Source: Cylicocyclus nassatus (taxonomy: Eukaryota; Nematoda; Chromadorea; Rhabditida; Strongylidae). From it: DNA of 64,000 nucleotides. The notes under the pieces are model-generated. The model saw only the letters and a list, made by a program, of their open reading frames with translations, made no database searches and was not told the DNA's origin. Position numbers and translations under genes: made by a program. Positions 12,436-22,363 of this stretch are shown here, piece after piece. Within the stretch, counting starts at the first letter, position 1. The number at the start of each line of letters is the position of its first letter. Location: contig CATQJL010000112.1 of assembly GCA_958299035.1 (NCBI GenBank), positions 66,743,117-66,807,116 on the forward strand, given 5' to 3'.

Positions 12436-13715
12436 CGGGGTGTCCCAAAAGTAGGTATACACTGTTTGATCGCCAATAGCTCTCTTTCCAAGAAGTCTTT
12501 CGTCTGCCTTTAGGGACCGTTTTGTAGGGCTGGGTCCAACTTAGGGCCGCATGCATTAACAACACCCCTGCTGGGGAGGGGATTGCAGCTTGAAAAAAAA
12601 CTCCATATCTAGAAGTCTTAGATATCTGGATTTCACGCTGTTCACCTTTCACTAAATTCCCACCATCCTCCACTAAGGACATATTGAACAGAAGCGAGAA
12701 GCTGTACAAGCCGCATTTTCCAGCTCTTTGTATGATCCCCTGGTAATCCCCGGGGGACAATCGTCTATTCTTTAAAGTCATTGTTCCCTCTTCCAAGTCA
12801 ATGAAAATGAAAACATTTCAAAGTTGTATTGCTTAACTAACCCAATAGTGCTAAGCTGTTGCTGATAAGAACAAATGATGTTTTGGAGTCATGAAATTTT
12901 CGATGAACCACAGGTCGAAAGCTAGGGTTTGTCGGAAACGATATTTCAGAAACTCAATTGTTTTTATCAGCAATATGCTTAGCACTGTTGAGGTAGACAA
13001 TCAGTGCAACTTCGGAATGTTTTCATCAACTTTGAAGAAAGAGAAATGACTTTAAAGAACGAACGATCTTCCCCGGGGATCATCATTCATACAAAAAGCT
13101 GAAAAATGCAGCTTGTACAGCTTCTTGCCCCTCTTCAATATCACAGTGGAGGATGGTAGGAATACTTACTGAAACGTAGGCATCGTGCCAGTCCAGTTTC
13201 AATCCAGTTTTATGTTGCATATGAAAGTTCAAAAACTCCTCTCCTTCTATAAATTATAATGTGAAGATTTTTCGAATTTTTTTTCTTCCTCTTAGAAACC
13301 TTAAGTAGTCAACATCCGGCGTCATTACTCCATCACTACAGTAGGAGATACCTTAGCACTTGTGTCGCAACCATAGCGACCAAGATGGCAGTCAAATAAA
13401 ATGAAACCGCCATTGTTCGCCCTCTCATAAACGAACAAGCAATGATTATGGTTCTATTCTTGAGAAACGTTATGATAATACTTTCAATTAATGTTTTATT
13501 ATGGAAGCCTTCATAGGGCGTGTTATACCGCATATAAAAGTCCAAAAACCTTTTTTCTTGTATAAATTATATATGGGAAAAAGTTCCGAATTTTCCATAT
13601 TCTGTGCTTTATTGAGGGGATCTTGATGTTGAGACGTTACCTGAGGACTGTAGAATTTCCCACGCTTTCTCTTTTTGCACCCAGTCATGTTAATGAGGTC
13701 GAAATCTTGAAATCA
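12436..13715 (-). mobile_element. composite repeat, family I copy 1 (inverted relative to copy 2)
   Basis: About 1.28 kb that is homologous, in opposite orientation, to 25775-27502. The outer end reads CGGGGTGTCCCAAAAGTAGG after TA, a Tc1/mariner-like tip; copy 2 ends in the matching reverse complement. Inside is a foldback (12659-13160) with ~200-base arms. At the far end a short frame beginning M-[TI]-G-C-K-K-R-K-R is shared with copy 2, but most codon differences there change the residue, so it does not look constrained. No transposase was seen. Confidence 0.65.
12659..13160. repeat. foldback core inside family I copy 1
   Basis: The left arm begins CCCACCATCCTCCACTAAGG and the right arm ends GTGGAGGATGGTAGG. 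The middle contains paired words such as TGCTAAGC(A)TGTTGCTGATAA and TTATCAGCAATATGCTTAGCA. The same foldback occurs at about 26320-26820 in copy 2. It may be an independent MITE that entered the ancestor of both copies. Confidence 0.65.
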
Positions 13716-14841
13716 GGACTTCGCTTCAAATGTTCTCAATTTCAATGGTTGTAAACTGTGCTTCCTGTTTACTGGAAATAATGATTATCAAAGCAAGTGC
13801 TGTTCGCAAAGATAGGAATATCATGTAACTTCGCATCATATTCTAAATATGATGCGCATTATCTAATGTAGCAGATACAATTTGAACTGCTATCTTGCAA
13901 ATTTTCATGTAGAGTGCATATTTTTTTTATAATTTGAGATGCTACATCGAGAACAAATTGAACAAAATGGTGGCCATTTTGATGTCGCTCCTTAGCACGA
14001 AACGACCATTTTGTTTCTTTTTTAAGCGATTCATTTGAAAGAGTTTACAACTACAAATCAGCGAGGTAATTTTGCAGCGAGAACATATCTGTGATCAGCG
14101 CCAATCTGTATTGATTGAATGCGTTACACTTGAAAAAGCTGACGGATCAGGTATTTTTCTACACGTAAGCTCCCAAATCAATCTAGTCACTCCATTTGTA
14201 AACAAAAATACGAATAAAATAAATCATACATGTCATGACAAGACAAGACAGTATGCAAAGATAACAAAGAAGGTTAAGTAGACAATGTAAAACTTCTCAT
14301 AGTTGGTTTTCGACTGATTCAAGTTTGAGGCCAAAACAAAATAGCAACTTTTATAGCTTGATGATGAGAGCAAGCCAATCGGTTCGTCATTGTAAAAAAT
14401 ACTGTTTAGAGCACTGCATAACTCTTATAGCTTGATGTATTTCAATGCTTGAGCAGAAGTCAGCGCAAATGTGATAACACTTTACAGACAGACGGCCGTA
14501 ATACGGAGACACTTCAAATTTCGGGCTTCTTAGGTCAAATTTATATTTTTGCCAGACATTGTAAAAAGGGATTCTTTTCACCATGTTTATTGCAAATCAC
14601 TTTGTGGAACAACCAACACGTCCACGTATGTGACTTACCACATGATTATCGAAATTTGATCATACGTTAGTTTGTCCAATGATAGATCAACGGAATCATC
14701 TACAGTCCGCTTTGTAGCACAAACCAGCATGCATGATAGACATACTCGTGTATTGCTGGTTGCCGCAAAGCTATAAGAAATGACATTTTACCAGGAAAGC
14801 AAGAGAATTGTTTGTTTTGAATATTCAAATAAAATTTGTGA
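13716..14841. other. AT-rich intergenic stretch upstream of the small secreted peptide gene
   Basis: No open frame with a recognisable domain. There is a short inverted word CAAAATGGTGGCCATTTTG near 13963. Otherwise nothing stands out. Confidence 0.4.
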
Positions 14842-14848
14842 TATAAAA
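14842..14848 (+). promoter_or_regulatory. TATA box candidate for the small secreted peptide gene
   Basis: TATAAAA lies 77 bases upstream of the ATG at 14925, within an AT-rich stretch. Its position suits a core promoter with a short leader. It is assigned by position only. Confidence 0.4.
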
Positions 14849-14924
14849 GAAATCAAATTGTGCTAAAACTGCAGACTTCTGAAACTTCGCAGCTTGTGAA
14901 GAAGAGCCCTTTGCTTTTTTGAAC

Positions 14925-16382
14925 ATGAAGCTGTTCTCAATTTATTCTCTGCTGTTTTTCCTCTCTCTAGCAAGTGGCAAAATCGAAATCGACCCATTCA
15001 AACCGATCCTATGTATGAAGACTAAAGGTCTGAAGTACTGCCGGGCTTGGTGTCGTTTATGGGTAAGGAATCATCATATTTACTCTTAGCACATTCATCA
15101 GGAAAACTAAGCGGCATGCCATCAAAAGATGTGATACTGGAGGTAGTGACTTCTCAAACGATGAGCAAACCCGTTACGTAGGTGCAAGTGTCTGCGGAAA
15201 GGTGCGAATTTCGCACCCCACCTCTACGTTACTGTGTAGAGCTGAGAAAGAACGATGAATGCTTAGCATAAAAAAAAACAAAACTACTATGTCGTAAACT
15301 CCCTCCACCGTTGCCATTTGCGAGAATTAGAACGATTTGATTAGTTGCCTCGATTTACATCAAAAACAGACACTTATTTTTGTTTCGATTCGATCACCCA
15401 AGCATCCATTCAACAAACCAAGTCTTGGTCGCAATCCTTTACGCTGTATTTTTCAATTTCTGTTCTAGCGACCTGAAAAATTCAGTGTGGGTTTGCAGAT
15501 CCTTGCATCACTGCAATAGCCCAACCTATTGAGAGACATACCACAAGTTAATCTTGACCCTTGAGAAGTGCTCGAGATCCAAATTAGTTTATCATTTTCG
15601 TAAGGATAGACCGAATTCTGCATATTTGCGCCATCTATGAAAATCGATATCTTCTATAGTGTTAGTATCCTGGTATATCGCCAAAAGGTCAGATGATCTG
15701 GCAGCATTCGTGTATCATCGGCTCCCAGATTCGTGTGAAGGTGGAGTCTTGCCAACTCACCGCGTGGCGGTTTTTGCTAGCGAGAGATTACGAAAAGCAA
15801 TGCTGTGACGTGGAGGTTTAGCAAGTTTACATGTGTTATCAGGCAAAGTCTGCAATACACCTCCACACGAATCTGGGAGCCGATCATAGCTTCCCTACCC
15901 CCTCTCCTTGGCGTAGTAGAGAATTTGCACCATCACGTGACAGATGAGAGGTGCGAATTGGGTATGAGATAGATGTGAGCACTAGATGGGAGGACCCCGA
16001 TCGTATGATCCCCCTCATACTGGTAATGGTGAAACCAAAGATTTTTGGAGTTACTGCGGTGATTTTTGTAATTCTTTCTCTTTTCGTGCATTTTAAACGT
16101 TCTCCACCTTTCCACACTAAGTTCTCACTATTTCCCCCTTCTTCTGAAGTAGGGCAGAAGCAAGATTCTGTTCGAGTTTAGCCACCATAACTGAAATGCC
16201 AAGAAAGTTCTTCATGCTTTCACAAATGCAAGACACGTCATAAGCAACTTGTCCTTGCAAATGTTACAAGTAACTTGCTCCACGTAATGTTTTAGGACAG
16301 GCCAGATGCACAGTGTTTAACGACATCAGATGGGACATTCAAGAACGTGTGCGTATGCATGGGATACAATGGACAATTATGA
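14925..16382 (+). CDS. small secreted cysteine-rich peptide, CS-alpha-beta (defensin-like) pattern, two exons
   Basis: Exon 1 (14925-15062) starts with an ATG and encodes a clear signal peptide (residues 1-18, MKLFSIYSLLFFLSLASG), then Cys30, Cys39 and Cys43. It ends at a GTAAGG donor. The intron (15063-16295, ending TTTTAG) is phase 0. Exon 2 (16296-16382) adds Cys53, Cys65 and Cys67 and a TGA stop, giving 74 residues in all. The spacing C-x8-C-x3-C-x9-C-x11-C-x-C is that of cysteine-stabilised alpha/beta peptides such as nematode ABF-type and other invertebrate defensins. The expected role is an extracellular antimicrobial or immune effector, but a different secreted function is possible. 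The glycine often found two residues before the fourth Cys is absent. An AATAAA signal follows 67 bases after the stop, and a TATA box precedes it. The intron holds a MITE. The exon chain is inferred, but the intact frame and six-Cys pattern support it well. Confidence 0.72.
15717..15884. repeat. short MITE inside the intron of the small peptide gene
   Basis: The terminal inverted repeats are about 25 bases: ATCGGCTCCCAGATTCGTGTG on the left matches CACACGAATCTGGGAGCCGAT on the right. The body is 168 bases with no coding frame. It lies wholly within the 1.23-kb intron. Confidence 0.75.
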
Positions 16383-16448
16383 AGTTGGCGTGCAAAGCAC
16401 ACTTACGAGCGTCTTCTATTCTGTGCATGAATTTCTCATTTTTAGCAC

Positions 16449-16454
16449 AATAAA
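16449..16454 (+). terminator. polyadenylation signal AATAAA of the small peptide gene
   Basis: A canonical AATAAA hexamer, 67 bases downstream of the exon 2 stop codon, is followed by T-rich sequence. This is the usual distance for a nematode 3' UTR. Confidence 0.6.
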
Positions 16455-17379
16455 GCAGTTACAAATTTGTTAAATTAAAATTTTTTCATTATGACAATTT
16501 CGTAGAATTGAAACGGAAACTGTTTGGGAAGATTCTCTGGAGTGCAAATTCGAGCCACGGTTTCACTGCTTTATAATCCAGAATAATCTTTGAAAAAAGC
16601 AAGCAAAAACCTCATCGGCAAGAAAAACAGAACTACGCTGCAACCAGCGCCCAGCATAAGGTGGCATATGGAAAATTACGATATAACTTTTGTAGCGTTT
16701 GTAGAAGCTCTAAGATTATGCAGCGGAAAAAAAGTGAATCGAAGTGAAGAAAAGACAAGAATAAACTAAACATCAAAAAAGAAATGCGGATAAAGGTTTT
16801 TTTTTACGCCATCAAGGACCGTAAGAAAGCGAGATTTTGAGAAAAGTCTACAGCTAAGAGCTAACAACCGTTTTAATCCTCACAATAAGAATCAAAGGCT
16901 AGAAGTACAGTAGTCACATAAAGTCATGGTTACATCCTGCATAGGTAGAAGATTTTGCCGTTTTTTCTTCTTTGTCGTTTGTAAGGGAAATCTAGCAGAA
17001 ATTAGCAAAACTTTCGACAGATCGAAGGCTGATCCCGTCGCCATTGGAAGGATGTGAGAATGAAATCGTGTGCGCCCTAGAGAGATTCCCATAGGTACCA
17101 CGTCATCTCGCTGCCTTTCGCACTTTTGAACGTGTTAACCTCGGGCATTTCCGTTGAAATCTCAGGAGAAACGTGTCAAAAAGAGCGAAAGACAACGTCG
17201 CACCACGTACGCACGCTGGTTCACATGGGAACCTCTCTGGGGTGCAGACGGTAAATACTCCACTGAAGTTTGTCATCAGTGTTGCGTAGACACTCCTGCC
17301 TGGAAACAACAGTTTGAAACTAGTCTGTTCTTAGAAATCCAGTAAATCGCGCAAAGATCTAAGGCAACTTTGGTAATGC
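16455..17379. other. intergenic stretch, nothing firm
   Basis: Mostly AT-rich. A 63-codon + frame at 17154-17345 (basic start, then WFTWEPLWGADGKY) has a GTAAAT donor-like site inside it. I could not connect it to another exon. Confidence 0.3.
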
Positions 17380-17600
17380 ACCAGTGGCGTACCCAGGATT
17401 TCGGCTCGGGGGGGGGGGGGCGCGACAAAAATTTTTTTCTAATGAAGGTGCGTGGCGTTAGCCACGCACTTCGAAAAATTTTTTGGGGTGCTTTCCGAAA
17501 TTTTTGCGGGTCCCCGACCCCCAAAATCTGGAAAAGGGGGGCGTGGCGTCAGCCACGCCCCCGAAAAAAAATTTTTATGAAGCTAAAATGAATTTTTTAA
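17380..17600. repeat. unclassified GC-rich dispersed-repeat fragment with a G homopolymer
   Basis: It begins AGTGGCGTACCCAGGATTTC, a start typical of widespread eukaryotic dispersed repeats. It contains a 12-14 base G run at 17408, then two copies of GTGGCG(T)(T/C)AGCCACGC, each a small hairpin, and C- and A-rich runs. The open frame through it is translated repeat. Confidence 0.5.
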
Positions 17601-17716
17601 AAATTTTAAAAATTATTTTAATTATTTACAAGTGCATACAAGTCATTTGCACAGTTTTATAACCCATATAAGCAACTTTCAAAATATCATTCTCAATATT
17701 TTCAAGAATCGTCAGG

Positions 17717-19222
17717 AGGCGTGCAAGTGGTACCCGGGCGGCCGACTGCTGCCCAGCCACTGCCAGACCAATGCCGCTGCAGATGGTACAGTAATTATGC
17801 TCGTCGTCTAGAACTCTTGCCGAGATGTTTACTCGCACCTCGTTGCTCTGACGTGCGAGATCAGCCTCAGGAAAGTGTGATATCCTCGATATCTATATCA
17901 TTTTGAACAGCAGAAAACTCATGTCTTTGATAAACATGCAAAGAAACAAAGGTAAGCAGAGGAAAGTATTTCAAAGAAAAATGATCACAAAATCAAATCA
18001 CTTCAAAAATTCAAAGGAAGCAGAAGCTGAAAAATTTAGAAATTCTTGAACTTCTGGAGATTTTTCTCTCGCTTTTTACGTTGAAGAACAGACGAGAACA
18101 ATTGCAGGAAAATGTGATGGATATAACGGTAAGAAAACTCCGTCAAAGTGATTATTTCAAACATAGTGATGTTAAGCGAGCTAAATAATGCAAAGTAGGT
18201 CAATCAAATTGAGTAGGCCAATGATAGCGTAATATCCTCGATATCTATATCATTTTGAACAGCAGAGGAAAACCATGTTTCATTGAGAACCGCAGTCGAA
18301 TACAAAACTACACCGGAATGTTTTAAAAAATTCACAAACAACTACAAAAATGAACGAATAGGAAAAAATCAAACAGTTTTTTTCTGTTACAAATTGTACA
18401 ATGAATATCCACTGACGCTGTATTCTAAGGATCCTTGATTTTCCAACTGAGAATACTGAGAAATTGTATCCACTTTTCCATGAACACTTCAGGATTCAAA
18501 GTACGGTTTTGTTGAAGGGTTATCAGAGGTGATTCTTTCAATCTTGAACTTTTTACTTTGCAACAAATTCTGAATTTTGAATTTTTTCATTATTATTTTT
18601 TTATTTTCTCGGAATCCCTGGAAAAGTGAACTGAAGTGCTTAAAATATTACATGTTTCTTGGTAATCCACGTTCCCTTTTATATCGGCATATGTGACATA
18701 TTTTCATCTTTTATCATTGACCTGTTCAATTTGATTGACATACTTTGCCTTATTTAGCTCGCTCAACATCACTATTATGAAATGATCATTTTGACAGTTT
18801 TCCCATTACATCCATGATATTTTCCTGTAATTGTTCTCGTCCGTTCTTGGACTTAAAAGCCAGAAAAAAACCCCGAAATTTGAGAATTTTCTAAACTTTT
18901 CAGCTTCTGCTTCCTTTGAGTTTTTGAAGTGATTTGATTTTGTGATCATCTTCCTTAAGAAAAACCCTCCTCTGCTTACCTTTGTTTATTTGCATGTTTT
19001 TCAAAAAACATGAATTTGCCGTTTAAAATGATATGGATATCGAGGATAACACGCTTTCCTGAGGTTTATATCGCACGTAAGAGCAAAGAGGTGCGAGAAA
19101 ACCTCTCGGCAAGAGTTTTAAACGACGAGCGTAATTATTGTACCATCTGCAGCGGCTTTGCCAGCAGCTCTGGCAGCTGGCTGCGGCAGCAGTCGGCTGG
19201 CTGGGTACCACTTGCTACGCAC
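17717..19222. repeat. large inverted repeat with ~507-base arms
   Basis: The left arm (17717-18223) and right arm (18715-19222) are diverged reverse complements around a 491-base loop. Paired words include GCAAGTGGTACCC / GGGTACCACTTGC, GATCACAAAATCAAATCACTTC / its complement near 18930, and AGTAGGTCAATCAAATTGA / its complement near 18725. A third partial copy of the arm segment TATCCTCGATATCTATATCA is in the loop at 18231. No transposase frame is seen. It may be a foldback transposon or an inverted duplication. Confidence 0.8.
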
Positions 19223-20319
19223 CCCCTTCCGTCCTGTAAAACAGACAAATAAGTGTGTCATCAAAAATCTCCATTGAATTTGAGCCATTGAGAATGCAAC
19301 GTACGTAGTACGGAAATCGTTATTCGTGATGTTGTCCAGTACTATTTATCACATCTTGATAAAAAACCAAACCGAGGTAATCTTAACACTCAACACCCAT
19401 ATTCACAAATACCTTGGGATGAACTTTGTAGCTATTTTCAAGCTCGAACTAGAGGTGTGACACACAAACGCTTGAGATGACCCTCTCCCCCCCCCCGTAT
19501 TACCGTTTACCTACCGTAGGCATGACATAAATGCTCTACCAAACAATTTAGTAATTATTCTATTTATCATGTCAAATAACCACGTGGCCTTTTAGCGAAT
19601 TCTGAGGGCTTTAGTGGAGATGGTTTTAGTGGCTTTAGTGGAGCAAAAGAGGTATCAACAATCAGAAACTAGGGGCATTTTTTGAGACTGTTTAATAAGA
19701 ATAGGGTATGGTTCCTGTTGCAAGGAAAATGATAGGTACTTCTTATTCTCAATTGGAATACTTTAGCACTCCTCTTGTAAATAAATAGACATACCAAAAA
19801 CGGGCAAAATATGCCGGTTGCCGGTTTATGCATGCAATACGATCAAGTTTGATTTTCAAGGAAAAAAATAGTTTTTTCAAACCCTCCGTACTTTTGCGAG
19901 AGAGCGCCTTGTCTTTGGAAGTGCTGATGTACGGTATACTAGGATTTGAGATGCTGGCGTTAACGCATATTTTCTTTCCATTTTATTGTATTCGAACGTG
20001 TAATCAAGCTCTTTCACTTCATTTCTTAATTCGTAGTATCCAAACTCCGACTTATACCAGAAAATTGAAGATCTTCATTGTGATTTTCGAGCAGAAACCC
20101 AATGTAATATTTTCAGAGTAAAGCCCAAATATGTCAGTCTGACGTATAAATTTGTTTAGTGATGATTCTGGCAAGAAATCATTGATGCCAGAGAAAATAT
20201 TTTTGTAATTCCTTCATTCCCATCGTTTTATTTCCAAAGACATCCTTGCGCTTGTAGCCGCATAGACTTTTAGCTAGAACATGGAAGTCATTTTGAGATT
20301 TAGAGCGATCAAGTCCTCA
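19223..20319. other. intergenic stretch, no gene
   Basis: Contains a C run at about 19485-19495 and a short tandem motif GGCTTTAGTGGAG near 19605-19640. A 97-codon + frame at 19828 has no recognisable domain. Confidence 0.4.
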
Positions 20320-21180
20320 AAGTGCTAGAGACGGATATCCTTCGCGTTGCGGGTGCGTTGCCCTGCATTGCCCGTGCTCGTGCAATCCATTGCCACAGAT
20401 TCAGGAGGTTGGGTCGCAGGGTCAAAGTGGCCGGTCACTACAAGATGCATATCGCCACGAAGAGCTTGAAGCCTGACAAATTTACCTTCCATGCAAAACG
20501 CTTCTGGCAAGGAAGTTTTGGACTTTTATTTGCGGGCAACTTGCACGGCTAAGAGTAGCCGGAATTACCAATACCTACTCAGATAATCGCCGGGGGCAGG
20601 CGATCGGCAAACTCGCGCTTTTCTGCAAGCGATCAACAGAATTTTGGGGGGGGGGTGGCCAAACCTTTAGCTGACGGCACTTCCTTTACGGTCGCATATT
20701 CGTCAGCGGGCAGCAATACAGCATTTTTTGCAAGCGCTCGGTAAACAATTTCTTTCAGCGAGCGCTCGAACTCTTTTTAAGCAGTTTCGGGCATACGCCG
20801 AGCACAGGTAAGACTCTGTATGGCAGAGGTTCACCGTTGGTTTAATTGCTCAAGTTTAAGGTACTTTCTCTCAGCGGAAACTACCGGGGGGCTGTGCGGT
20901 CCTCCATAAAGGACCGTGCGGCTCCCAAAAATTTCGCCTATTCTCGCGGAAGGTCCGCGAGAATACGGCCACTGCGCCGCAGCTAATCTAGAAGGAAACC
21001 ACGATTGTTCTCCAAGCATTCGTCTAAAATTTCGCTCAAATTCTTCCAAATATCTGCAAGCGGACCTCAAGAAATCAACGAACTATTTTTCCGGTGCCCG
21101 CCTGCCCATAAATCGCATGGCCGCCAGCCCCGGCGATTATCTGAGTAAACATTTTGGATTCAAACCTACTTAGAACAGCT
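20320..21180. other. GC-rich hairpin-bearing repeat region
   Basis: Higher G+C than its surroundings. Small perfect hairpins include GGTCCTCCATAAAGGACC near 20899 and TTCTCGCGGAAGGTCCGCGAGAA near 20939, and there is a G run at 20645. Overlapping open frames on both strands reflect composition. It is probably a repeat remnant. I see no tRNA or rRNA match. Confidence 0.35.
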
Positions 21181-21350
21181 TATCCATCTTGACGTGATAA
21201 TAATCCTTTTTAAATGTTTCCAGCGCAGGAAGCATTCTGAACGATTTCCATTATTTGTAGTCACTCAAAGAGCCATGCAAATGTCGATGATATAATTGCC
21301 CATGACTTGCTTTTCAAAGGCGTTCTGATATGGAAGACAATTCAAAATCA

Positions 21351-21770
21351 GGGCCCGTAGTAATCCACCCCGCATGTTGGCATAAGACACGACGGCGAGC
21401 TCGCGAACCTCACGACATGCTCACAACTCGACATGGCCGTGAGCTGCGATTTCCTGATACACAAGCCAATGTAAGATTGACCGCAAAACCATTGCTTCTT
21501 GATGGGATAGAACTCTGCTCTGGCCAATGAGAGTCAGCACGTTAGACATTGAACTACAAGTGTACGTTACGAATCGTTTCAAGATACTCAAAAACCTTCC
21601 AGTCACCCTCCTTCTAACATGTTTATCCCGCATGCATGTACAATGTCAGGCTAGCCAGAACCGACAGGTATCATAGATAGATACAAGCATGTTATAGGCC
21701 GCAAATTGATGGCAAACTCCTGGGCCCGTAGTAATCTACCCTACCTGGTGGCATCATAGATGCCGGCAAG
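21351..21770. repeat. two repeat starts sharing the GGGCCCGTAGTAAT tip
   Basis: CAGGGCCCGTAGTAATCCACC at 21351 and GGGCCCGTAGTAATCTACCC at 21724 are close copies in the same orientation. The same tip occurs inverted near 25437-25452 and at both ends of the element at 41455-42300. They mark one transposon-tip family. The matching far ends of these two copies were not located. Confidence 0.5.
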
Positions 21771-21855
21771 TTGGCACACATCGCGGAAAGATGCCAACTC
21801 CGCCGGCAGCTCCTAAACTGCCAACAAGCAGAGCACCGCAAAACATAGGAATCGC

Positions 21856-22060
21856 GCGCCCTCGAACTTGCATGCATTGACCTCGAACGCCGGCGCACTA
21901 ACCGATCGACCACACGCACGCTGTGTGTGGTGGCGAAGCGAACGATAAAGGAATGCTTGGATTTGCCGGGCCGCCGCAAAACATCCGCACCACGCGCGTT
22001 CGAACTTGTATGCACCAACTTGGAACTCCGGCGCACTAACCGGTCGACTACACGCACATG
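21856..22060 (-). repeat. two tandem tRNA-like (SINE-type) units
   Basis: On the minus strand each unit (22060-21993 and 21920-21856) has an A-box-like part (GTGTAGTCGACCGGTTAGTG in one, GTGTGGTCGATCGGTTAGTG in the other), and about 30 bases later a B-box-like part (AAGTTCGAACG, AAGTTCGAGGG). The units are about 137 bases apart and share the words between the boxes and the ATGTTTTGCGG that follows. They look like degenerate tRNA-derived SINEs rather than working tRNA genes, since I cannot fold an acceptor stem. Confidence 0.45.
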
Positions 22061-22320
22061 CTTTGCACATAGAAAACACCGCTGGGATATGTTTCAATTT
22101 CCGAATCCTGTGCTTGAACATGATCGATGCCACTAGTGGTATACTTTGGACTTCGAAGTATCCTGTCCAAGACGGCCTCGCTCTTTTTCTCTTGTTTTCA
22201 TTGCTTGTTTCATTAGATTCTTGTATAAATTCTTCTCTTCTTCAGATTCGTCTCTTCAAAACACTATCGCAAACTGCATTAACATGGCCTCAGAGTAATA
22301 ACAAAGATAAGGTTAATTAA

Positions 22321-22363
22321 GGTTTAATTACCCAACTTTTTCAAAAAGTTGGGTAATTAAACC
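22321..22363. repeat. perfect 21-base-arm palindrome containing an SL1-like 15-mer on each strand
   Basis: GGTTTAATTACCCAACTTTTT, one C, then its exact reverse complement. The first 15 bases equal the first 15 bases of the 22-nt nematode SL1 spliced leader; after that only a TTT run matches. No Sm site or further SL RNA sequence follows. A partial relative, TTACCCAACTTTTTGATAAAAAGG, lies near 27089, which suggests a repeat family rather than an SL gene. Confidence 0.75.

Noticed and set aside
19010..19252. 80-codon + frame at 19.0 kb as a gene
   Set aside because: It lies on the right arm of the large inverted repeat, and a mirrored frame exists on the left arm with different stops.
22321..22342. 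An SL1 RNA gene
   Set aside because: Only 15 of 22 leader bases match before divergence. No donor GT, Sm site or stem-loops follow, and no 5S rRNA gene is nearby.
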